Of a stretch of DNA of 6,935 nt, positions 1 through 5,034 are shown piece by piece. The position numbers and the translations under genes were made by a program. The notes under the pieces were generated by a model. That model worked only from the letters and a program-made list of their open reading frames with translations. It was not told the DNA's origin and made no database searches. Every line of letters starts with the position of its first letter. Position 1 is the first letter of the stretch. This DNA is from Clostridia bacterium (lineage in GTDB: Bacteria > Bacillota > Clostridia > Christensenellales > UBA1242), in NCBI GenBank assembly GCA_900768425.1, contig CAAGCR010000101.1, forward strand, positions 1 to 6,935, written 5' to 3'.

Positions 1-44
1 CTATTTTAACACTATATAATAATTATTATTATATAAAAAAATAG

Positions 45-68
45 TTTGACACCAAATTTGACACCAAA
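45..68. repeat. Tandem 12-bp repeat TTTGACACCAAA x2
   Basis: Two perfect, directly abutting copies of TTTGACACCAAA (45-56 and 57-68). Each unit has palindromic ends (TTTG/CAAA). They lie about 95 bp beyond the 3' end of the tRNA-Ser gene. Tyrosine recombinases commonly use tRNA 3' ends as integration sites and bind short repeated arm sites nearby, so these could be recombinase-binding or attachment-site remnants. That is inference: no integrase gene is visible here, and the region may continue to the left of the window. Confidence 0.7.
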
Positions 69-113
69 TTTTGCATTCAAACTACCACTTTGCTTAAAAT
101 CGTTACAAATATG

Positions 114-151
114 AAAAATGCCCAAAACCCTTTATTTTAAAGGCTTTGAGC
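114..151 (-). terminator. Intrinsic terminator of tRNA-Ser
   Basis: Read on the minus strand, about 10 nt after the tRNA CCA end, GCTCAAAGCCTTTA pairs with TAAAGGGTTTTGGGC. This gives a stem of about 14 bp with one bulged G, two G-U pairs and an AAA loop, followed by ATTTTT. Position, stem strength and U-tract all fit Rho-independent termination of the tRNA transcript. Confidence 0.75.
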
Positions 152-160
152 AAAATTATT

Positions 161-248
161 TGGCGCGGAGTTAGGGATTTGAACCCCAGATAGCTTTCAC
201 TATAACGGTTTTCAAGACCGCCGCATTCGACCGCTCTGCCAACTCCGC
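161..248 (-). tRNA. tRNA-Ser (anticodon UGA)
   Basis: Complete class II tRNA on the minus strand. The acceptor stem pairs GCGGAGT (242-248) with ACTCCGC (165-171), with discriminator G at 164 and an encoded CCA at 161-163. The D-arm GCA...TGC, the anticodon arm GCGGT-CTTGAAA-ACCGT (anticodon TGA at 212-214), a long variable arm with an ATAG/CTAT stem, and the T-arm TGGGG-TTCAAAT-CCCTA are all recognisable. The long variable arm is the serine identity feature read by SerRS, whose gene lies at 5028-6314. It reads UCA and, by wobble, other UCN codons. It has its own promoter (266-294) and terminator (114-151), so it appears to be a single-gene transcription unit. Confidence 0.97.
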
Positions 249-258
249 ATATTTAATA

Positions 259-298
259 CTTGGCAAGTATAACAAATAAATTTGTTCTTGGCAAGTAT
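259..298. repeat. Two 12-bp direct repeats straddling the tRNA promoter
   Basis: CTTGGCAAGTAT occurs at 259-270 and 287-298, a spacing of 28 bp. The left copy extends into a palindrome, ATACTTG-G-CAAGTAT. One copy covers the -10 box and the other covers the -35 box of the tRNA-Ser promoter. The arrangement resembles a paired operator but may only reflect a local duplication. Confidence 0.55.
266..294 (-). promoter_or_regulatory. Sigma-A-type promoter of tRNA-Ser
   Basis: Minus-strand -35 TTGCCA (289-294) and -10 TATACT (266-271) are separated by exactly 17 bp. The -10 ends 18 nt before the tRNA 5' end at 248, leaving a leader of roughly 10 nt for RNase P to remove. Both hexamers are embedded in copies of a 12-bp direct repeat, described separately. 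Confidence 0.7.
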
Positions 299-323
299 TT
301 TTTTAAAATTTTTTGTAAAATGT

Positions 324-343
324 ACAATAATTTAAGTTATTGC
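324..343 (-). terminator. Weak hairpin after the HD gene
   Basis: Read on the minus strand just after the HD gene stop codon, CAATAA-CTTAAA-TTATTG forms a 6-bp all-A/T-rich stem followed by a loose T-rich stretch. It is a poor intrinsic terminator. It may act weakly, or the folD-HD transcript may read on toward the tRNA. Confidence 0.25.
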
Positions 344-350
344 TATGACT

Positions 351-992
351 TTAATTATTTAAAAAATATTTATTAACAAAATCTTTTAAAATTTTTATTC
401 TTTTTGAAGCCATTTTTTGACCTGTTTTTGTATGCATATGTTCGCCTTGTGGTATCATTGTTCTGTATATATAATGACAGGTTGACATAGGATTTATATT
501 TGGGATATACTCTTTACAATCTAAGTCAAAAGATGTATTTGATATTGGGATATTGTTTGTTTTACAAAACTGCAAGGTTCTATTTAGACCTATCTTGCCT
601 AGTGCATCTAACGCATCTGCATCTTGGAGAATTTTCCATTCGAGAGGTATGTTTCTAACTTCTTTTTGTTCGTGCGTTTCAACCGCAGACAAAATATCAG
701 GAATTTTATCTTTGTCTATATTACAAGATGTTAATATTTTTTTAACATCAACTAAACTATCCTTAGGTGTGACATACTTGCCTGTTTTATTTGACATTAG
801 TCTATGAATGTCATGTACCAATGCGGATATTGCAATAATATATATATCCCCACCTTCTTTTTTTTGAATTGCTATTGCATTGTTTAACACTCTTTTTAAA
901 TGTGATATGTTATGCCCTGTATTCTCATTTTTAAACAATTCATTCACTATTGAATATACCTTATCAATATCATTTTTTAATTTTTCGTCCAT
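351..992 (-). CDS. HD-domain phosphohydrolase, YedJ/YpgQ-like
   Basis: This 213-residue soluble protein has no signal peptide or membrane segment. It shows the HD superfamily metal-binding pattern: H27 in GHNISHLKRV (H31 close by), the H60-D61 pair in ALVHDIHR, H107 in VETHEQ, and D124 in LQDADALDALG. The QDAD.LDA.G block and the C-terminal M.T.TG..MA..R pattern match the YedJ/YpgQ subgroup, some members of which hydrolyse nucleotides to release pyrophosphate or phosphate. The exact substrate here is unknown. The start ATG is preceded by a modest AAGG site. The gene begins 20 bp after the folD stop, so the two are probably co-transcribed from the folD promoter; no promoter is seen between them. 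The length is normal for the family and nothing looks broken. The family call is confident; a specific substrate is not. Confidence 0.9.
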   Translation of the reverse strand: MDEKLKNDIDKVYSIVNELFKNENTGHNISHLKRVLNNAIAIQKKEGGDIYIIAISALVHDIHRLMSNKTGKYVTPKDSLVDVKKILTSCNIDKDKIPDILSAVETHEQKEVRNIPLEWKILQDADALDALGKIGLNRTLQFCKTNNIPISNTSFDLDCKEYIPNINPMSTCHYIYRTMIPQGEHMHTKTGQKMASKRIKILKDFVNKYFLNN

Positions 993-1012
993 ATTATGCC
1001 TTATTTTTTTAT

Positions 1013-1888
1013 TTATTTTTCGTTTGATTCTATGTTTTGCTTTTGTTGTTCGTTATGTAATAGTATGGTGTTTTTCATAAGTTCTGCAATGGTCATTGGC
1101 CCTACACCACCTGGAACTGGGGTTATATATGATACTTTATTTTTTACAGAAGAAAATTCAACATCACCTACCATACTGCCGTTTGAAAGTCTGTTTATGC
1201 CAACATCTACAACAATGGCATCTTGTTTTACCATATTTGCGGTTATATAGTTTGGTTTGCCGATTGCAACAACCAAAATGTCCGCTTGTTTTGTGATTTT
1301 TGCTAAATCTACGGTTTTTGAATGACAAATTGTTACTGTGGCATTGCGTTGCTCTAACAGGTTTGCTACGCTTTTGCCGACAAGCAAACTTCTGCCAACA
1401 ACAACTGCTCTTTTACCTTGAATTGGTAATTTATAGTAGTCCAAAATATCTATTATGCCAGTTGCTGTGCATGGTGCGATTTTATGATTGCACGACATTA
1501 ATTTTCCTAGATTAAGTTCGGTCAGTCCATCGGCATCTTTTGCAGGAGAAATTAGATTGACTAGATTTTTTTCATCTAAATGTTTTGGAAGTGGTAGTTG
1601 TAGCAAAATGGCTGACACATTTTTATCTGCATTTAGTTCTTTTATTACTTGTTCAACTTGTTTATTTGTTGAATTTTCTGGAAGTTTTATAACTTTGGAG
1701 TTTATTCCGCAAAATGCACAAGCCTTTTCTTTATTTGCAACATATATTTTGCTAGCAGGGTCATCACCTACTAAAATACACGCAAGAGTTGGTGCTTTTT
1801 CTCCTTTTGCCACATAGTTATTTGTGACATAATTTGCTATCTTGGTTTTTATGTCTTGTGATACCTGTTTTCCATCTAATATTTGCAT
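1013..1888 (-). CDS. folD: Bifunctional methylenetetrahydrofolate dehydrogenase / methenyltetrahydrofolate cyclohydrolase
   Basis: FolD interconverts 5,10-methylene-, 5,10-methenyl- and 10-formyl-tetrahydrofolate in the cytosol with NADP(H) or NAD(H). It supplies formyl groups for purine and initiator-tRNA synthesis and, in acetogens, serves the methyl branch of CO2 fixation. All family blocks are present over 291 residues: VGDDPASKIYV..KEKAC with the Y49/K53 catalytic pair, Q97 in LLQLPLP, KDADGL with D120, PCTATGI (139-145), the Rossmann-type GRS block (165-167), and PVPGGVGPMT (257-266). One oddity is VGRSLLVGKSVANLL, where most homologues have proline in place of S173. The ATG is preceded by AAAAGGAA at good spacing. 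A candidate promoter lies at 1911-1940, and the HD gene follows 20 bp downstream. The short lysine- and glutamine-rich tail (about 278-291) is non-conserved. Confidence 0.97.
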   Translation of the reverse strand: MQILDGKQVSQDIKTKIANYVTNNYVAKGEKAPTLACILVGDDPASKIYVANKEKACAFCGINSKVIKLPENSTNKQVEQVIKELNADKNVSAILLQLPLPKHLDEKNLVNLISPAKDADGLTELNLGKLMSCNHKIAPCTATGIIDILDYYKLPIQGKRAVVVGRSLLVGKSVANLLEQRNATVTICHSKTVDLAKITKQADILVVAIGKPNYITANMVKQDAIVVDVGINRLSNGSMVGDVEFSSVKNKVSYITPVPGGVGPMTIAELMKNTILLHNEQQKQNIESNEK

Positions 1889-1910
1889 ATTGTTTCCTTT
1901 TATATTGTTG

Positions 1911-1940
1911 ATTTTATGTAATAATTTTGGGCATACTCAA
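1911..1940 (-). promoter_or_regulatory. Candidate promoter of folD-HD operon
   Basis: Minus-strand TTGAGT (1935-1940) and TAAAAT (1911-1916) are separated by 18 bp. Transcription would start around 1904, only about 16 nt before the folD ATG and just upstream of its AAAAGGAA ribosome binding site (about 1894-1901). It lies just past the cloverleaf element at 1944-2025, which separates it from the hydrogenase gene. Confidence 0.45.
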
Positions 1941-1943
1941 ACA

Positions 1944-2025
1944 GCGCGGAAGTGTTTGATTTATCAAACGAAATTGTTGAAAATAATTTCTAAAATTTTG
2001 CGGAAGCAAAATTTTACTTCCGTGC
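1944..2025. repeat. Cloverleaf palindromic element, copy 1
   Basis: The outer arms GCGCGGAAGT (1944-1953) and ACTTCCGTGC (2016-2025) pair over 10 bp with one G-U. Inside, three hairpins abut almost without gaps: GTTTGAT/ATCAAAC (1954-1969), GAAATT/AATTTC (1970-1990), and AAAATTTTGC/GCAAAATTTT with a GGAA loop (1992-2015). The right arm overlaps the hydrogenase 3' end, encoding its last residues (A-R-K) and the first base of its stop codon. The third hairpin could serve as a weak transcript end. A second element with the same plan and the same GGAAGT/ACTTCC core is at 6549-6618. Confidence 0.75.
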
Positions 2026-3381
2026 AGGGTTATTACCCAAACTTGCACTTTTATCTATAAACTTAGTATGCAACAAACTTTTTGCAAGTTCGCTATTTGG
2101 AGATATTAAAAACGAATTATAGAGTTCTTTAATTTCTTCATTTTGACACGCAAGTTTTATATTTGTGTTTTTATCTTTTGTATAAAGGGCATCTGCACGA
2201 GATTTTAAAGTTGATATTTCATCTCCCAAATGCTTTGGTTGACCGCCACCACCGATGCACCCACCTGGGCAAGCCATAACTTCAACAAAATCATAATGCT
2301 CCCCGGATTTTATTTTATTTAGCAAAATTCGTGCATTTGCCAAATTGCTCACAACTGCTACTTTTAAATTTTTATTGCCTATTGTAACTTCTGCTTCTTT
2401 TATTCCTTTTATGCCACGCACAGATTTAAAGGACAAAAGTTGTTTTTGTGGCAATTCTTTTGTTTCGTAATAATATGCCATTCTTAAAGCCGATTCCATA
2501 ACCCCGCCAGATGCACCAAATATTATTCCTCCGCCACTAGATTCACCCATAATGCTATCAAAATTTTGGTCATCTAAATTATGTAAGTCAATATGTTTTT
2601 CTTTTGCCCATTTTACTAGTTCCATTGTGGTTATGCAATAATCATTATCTTGCACTTTTGTGTTATCATTTAACAATGTATTTTTTAATTCTTCTCTTTT
2701 TATCTCGTATTTTTTAGCAACACAAGGAGTTAAAGTGACATTTACAATCTGTTTTGCATCAATGCCTAACTTTTGTGCGAAATATGTTTTTATTAATGTG
2801 CCTTGCATTGATATAGGACTTTTACAAGATGACAAATTATTTATAAATTCTGGATAATATGTTTCAACAAATTTTACCCATGTTGGACAGCAACTGGTAA
2901 ATTGTGGCAAGTTATTGCCATTTTTTAGTCTATTTATAAACTCATAAGCTTCTTCGCAAACTGTCACATCTGCGCCAAAATTTGCATCTAAAACATATTT
3001 AAAACCTAATGCTTTTAAAAGAGCGACCATTTTACCTTGTAAAAATGTGCCCCTACGATAGCAAAACTCATCACCTATTGCGACTCTAACTGCCGGAGCA
3101 GTTGAAACTATAACAATTTTACCACTTGCTATTTCCTGCTCTATTTGTTTGTACTCTTCTTTTGCATTTATGCAATTTGTTGGACATATTTTTACGCATT
3201 GTCCGCAATTCATACATATTGGCTCTTTTGATAAATTAATGTCATAATTATTATTTATACTTTCTATTTTAGAGCAAATTCTTGCACATTCTCCGCATTT
3301 TATACATTTGTTTTCATCTCTTTTGATAGAAACATTATCATCGGAAATTATTACTCTTATATTTTGGTCAGTATTTTTCAT
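2014..3381 (-). CDS. [FeFe] hydrogenase, M2-type (two 4Fe-4S clusters plus H-cluster domain)
   Basis: This 455-residue cytoplasmic enzyme should interconvert protons and H2, probably with ferredoxin. Two N-terminal 4Fe-4S motifs are seen: C26/C29/C32/C36 and C56/C59/C62/C66. The H-cluster domain follows: FTSCCPTW (161-168), TPCVAKK (218-224) and EVMACPGGCIGGGGQP (367-382). The expected cluster ligands are C165, C220, C371 and C375. By alignment to Clostridium pasteurianum CpI, the proton path is intact (C164, E144, E147, S184), as is the lysine K223. CpI M353 and S357 are replaced by T218 and A222, and TSCCPGW becomes TSCCPTW, so this is not a canonical group A enzyme. The C-terminal RADALY...LLHTKF segment is the fused small-subunit-like domain. 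There is no 2Fe-2S or extra N-terminal domain. The start is well supported by AGGAG six bases before ATG. HydE/F/G maturases would be needed but are not in this window. Confidence 0.93.
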   Translation of the reverse strand: MKNTDQNIRVIISDDNVSIKRDENKCIKCGECARICSKIESINNNYDINLSKEPICMNCGQCVKICPTNCINAKEEYKQIEQEIASGKIVIVSTAPAVRVAIGDEFCYRRGTFLQGKMVALLKALGFKYVLDANFGADVTVCEEAYEFINRLKNGNNLPQFTSCCPTWVKFVETYYPEFINNLSSCKSPISMQGTLIKTYFAQKLGIDAKQIVNVTLTPCVAKKYEIKREELKNTLLNDNTKVQDNDYCITTMELVKWAKEKHIDLHNLDDQNFDSIMGESSGGGIIFGASGGVMESALRMAYYYETKELPQKQLLSFKSVRGIKGIKEAEVTIGNKNLKVAVVSNLANARILLNKIKSGEHYDFVEVMACPGGCIGGGGQPKHLGDEISTLKSRADALYTKDKNTNIKLACQNEEIKELYNSFLISPNSELAKSLLHTKFIDKSASLGNNPARK

Positions 3382-3549
3382 TTGTACTCCTAAATAATTA
3401 GCTTTATTTTAGCAAATATTAATTATTTTTACAAATATTATATATATTTTAATTATATTTTTTAAATACAAAATATTTATTGTCGTTATATAAAAAATAT
3501 ATATCACATAAATATTTTTAATTTAACTTTTTTTATAATTGATAAAAAT

Positions 3550-3579
3550 TTGCAATTTTTGCGGAATATATTGTAAAAT
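3550..3579 (+). promoter_or_regulatory. Candidate promoter of maf
   Basis: TTGCAA (3550-3555) and TAAAAT (3574-3579) are 18 bp apart. The predicted start near 3586 gives a leader of about 20 nt carrying AAAGGA (3595-3600) seven bases before the ATG at 3608. The surrounding intergenic DNA (3382-3607) is almost pure A+T and contains many chance matches. No convincing promoter for the divergent hydrogenase could be singled out. Confidence 0.4.
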
Positions 3580-3607
3580 ATTTAAAATTAAATTAAAGGA
3601 TATATTT

Positions 3608-4182
3608 ATGAAAATAATTTTAGCATCTCAATCTCCACGAAGAAAAGAATTACTAACTCTTATGGGCTTAGAATATGAAGTTATGCCAAGCAAAAAAGAT
3701 GAAGATATGACAAAACATTTAAAACTATCCAATCTTTCAAAAAGTTTGGCTGAGCAGAAATCAGATGATATTTTCTCTTTAACAACCGGTGATAGAATTG
3801 TTATTGGCTCTGACACTATTGTTGTTGCAAAAGGCAAACTATTTGGCAAACCTAAAAACCGCGAAGAAGCAAAATATATGCTTAAAACACTTTCTGGCAA
3901 ATGGCATAAAGTTATAACAAGTTTATGTGTTAATGTTAGCAGAAATGGTGAACAAAAAAGTATTTAACTTATGATATATGTAAAGTAAAATTTTTGAAAT
4001 TATCCGATGAAGAGATTGATAAATATTTAGACTGTGGAGAATATAAAGACAAAGCCGGTGCTTATGCAATTCAAGGCAAAAGCGGAATGTTTATTGAAAA
4101 AATATTCGGCTCATACGCAACCGTAATTGGACTTCCTACTCACCTATTATATCAAATTTTAAAGAAAGAGAATGTGGTGTAA
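3608..4182 (+). pseudogene. maf: Maf-like nucleoside triphosphate pyrophosphatase, frameshifted
   Basis: Maf proteins hydrolyse non-canonical or pyrimidine nucleoside triphosphates to monophosphates and are linked to septum control. The first segment (3608-3967, 119 codons) has the family start MKIILASQSPRRKELL, the catalytic Asp69 in IGSDTIVV, GKP (80-82), and LSGKWHKVIT. It then stops prematurely. The rest continues in another frame from 3961: YLTYDICKVKFLKLSDEEIDKYL, then KAGAYAIQGKSGMFIEKIFG and VIGLPTHLL. Adding one A to the A6 run at 3954-3959 would restore a protein of about 191 residues, the normal family length. The AGAYAIQG block suggests the YhdE (dTTP/UTP) type rather than YceF. 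The start at 3608 has AAAGGA at 7-nt spacing; an in-frame TTG at 3539 lies upstream of the -10 box and is rejected. Both halves are well preserved, so this is a recent mutation, a homopolymer sequencing error, or slippage-corrected expression. Confidence 0.88.
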
Positions 4183-4356
4183 AACTTTTGTAAATAAAAT
4201 ATAGAAACGCGTTAAAAATTTGTTATTAAATACAATTTTTATTAAACACAAATCATTTTTCTATATGAAAAGAGTTAATGGTAATGAAAATTGATACACG
4301 TGTATAATTTTTAAAAAAATACAATATTTTTCATCTCATAAATAAAATAAAAAAAG

Positions 4357-4389
4357 GTTGCTCTTAAACAAGGGCAACTATTTTTTTTT
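4357..4389. terminator. Bidirectional intrinsic terminator between maf and rnpB
   Basis: GTTGCTCTT (4357-4365) and AAGGGCAAC (4370-4378) form a 9-bp stem with one G-U pair and an AAAC loop. On the plus strand it is followed by TA and nine T residues, ending maf transcription. On the minus strand the same stem is followed by CTTTTTTT, from the A run at 4349-4355, ending the RNase P RNA. The two genes are convergent, so one hairpin serves both. Positions 4183-4356 hold no gene; they contain a perfect 12-bp palindrome ATACACGTGTAT (4294-4305). Confidence 0.88.
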
Positions 4390-4790
4390 GGAGTTAGTCT
4401 ATAAGCCGAGTTCTGTATTAAACGGTCATCTTTCTAGTTGTAATATCTCTATTACAATCACGCGAAATTTTAATATATATTCTTTAAAAAACATATATTA
4501 AAACTTCGGCTTAGCGATATTTTTGTACCACGCGAAAGGATACACTAAATGTGGTAACTTAATCTTGCCTTAAATGGGGTTTGCATTGACCAAAGTTGTT
4601 ACCAACTCTGCGGTGAGCCTTTACCTCACCTTTTCACCTTTTCCTATTCATATAGAATAGGTAGTTATTTTCTGTTGCACTTTCCTTAGAGTCGCCTCCA
4701 CCGGGATTTCTCCGGCATTACATCCTTTAAAGGCTCGGACTTTCCTCTCCGTTGCCATAACAGCAACGCAGTAACCGTCTGGCTAACTAC
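4390..4790 (-). ncRNA. rnpB: RNase P RNA, bacterial class A
   Basis: This is the catalytic RNA of RNase P, which matures tRNA 5' ends, including that of the tRNA-Ser in this window. Minus-strand signatures are AGAGGAAAGTCCGAGC (about 4732-4748, conserved region I), GTGCAACAGAAA (4669-4680), AAAGGTGAGG...CTCACC in the middle, and the 3' signature ACAGAACTCGGCTTATAGA (4398-4416). The P1 helix pairs AGTTAG (4783-4788) with CTAACT (4392-4397), which sets the ends. The layout is class A, as in Clostridia, rather than the Bacillus class B. Near the 3' side a variable A+T-rich hairpin with an 11-bp stem (4468-4503) is inserted, flanked by two copies of CACGCGAAA (4459-4467, 4529-4537). The predicted start agrees with its promoter at 4797-4825. 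The length, about 400 nt, is normal. Confidence 0.95.
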
Positions 4791-4796
4791 TGCTAT

Positions 4797-4825
4797 ATTT
4801 TAACACTTTGACCAAGTGGTGTCAA
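4797..4825 (-). promoter_or_regulatory. Strong promoter of rnpB
   Basis: Minus-strand consensus -35 TTGACA (4820-4825) and -10 TAAAAT (4797-4802) are separated by exactly 17 bp. Transcription would begin at 4790 or 4791, right at the base of the RNase P RNA P1 helix. This fits a highly expressed structural RNA with no leader. Confidence 0.85.
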
Positions 4826-4844
4826 GAGTAAAACAAAATATTGC

Positions 4845-4875
4845 CAAATAAAAAAGCACCGATTACTCGGCACTT
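4845..4875 (-). terminator. Intrinsic terminator downstream of serS
   Basis: On the minus strand AAGTGCCGA-GTAA-TCGGTGCTT pairs over 9 bp, with two G-U pairs, and is followed by a run of T. The same bases on the plus strand give C-A mismatches, so the signal is specific to minus-strand RNA and therefore to serS. It ends about 20 bp before the rnpB -35 box, insulating the two genes. Confidence 0.75.
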
Positions 4876-4904
4876 TATAATTGCTGTTGCTTTGACACTT
4901 CGTA

Positions 4905-4927
4905 GAACCACTTCGCCAAGTGGCTTC
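4905..4927. repeat. Small hairpin CCACTT/AAGTGG
   Basis: CCACTT (4908-4913) and AAGTGG (4918-4923) pair around a CGCC loop, extended by GAA/TTC with one bulged C. It lies between the 20-bp inverted repeat and the serS terminator and has no T-run of its own. Its role is unknown; it may protect the serS mRNA 3' end. Confidence 0.5.
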
Positions 4928-4933
4928 TTTTCT

Positions 4934-5034
4934 AAAATAAATTTTGTTTGGGGTGAACGATTTTTGCAGGGCGGGCTTGTCGCTTGCGGTAAGCGCGACC
5001 GAAACCTTAGTGAGCCCCAAACAAAATTTATTTT
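4934..5034. repeat. 20-bp perfect inverted repeat overlapping the serS stop codon
   Basis: AAAATAAATTTTGTTTGGGG (4934-4953) is perfectly complementary to 5015-5034, enclosing a 61-bp interior. The right arm contains the serS stop codon (5028-5030) and the last lysine codon. The interior is G+C-rich for this genome (about 34 of 61) and holds a hairpin, GTCGCTT/AAGCGAC with one bulged C (4979-4999). The look is that of a small palindromic, MITE-like element or a long RNA hairpin at the serS 3' end. A possible open frame across it (4793-5020, minus) has no recognisable protein character and no ribosome binding site that I can defend, so I do not call a gene. Confidence 0.8.

Noticed and set aside
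3539..3607. Earlier TTG start for Maf
   Set aside because: It would lie upstream of the likely -10 box. The ATG at 3608 begins the conserved MKIILASQSPRR and has its own AAAGGA.
3953..3961. Programmed -1 frameshift signal in maf
   Set aside because: The zero frame does not give the X XXY YYZ pattern, I see no clear downstream stimulatory structure, and Maf families are not known for it. Mutation or sequencing error is simpler.
4793..5020. Open frame of 75 codons on the minus strand between rnpB and serS
   Set aside because: It runs through the 20-bp inverted repeat, a hairpin, the serS terminator and the rnpB promoter. It has no ribosome binding site I can defend and no protein-like character.
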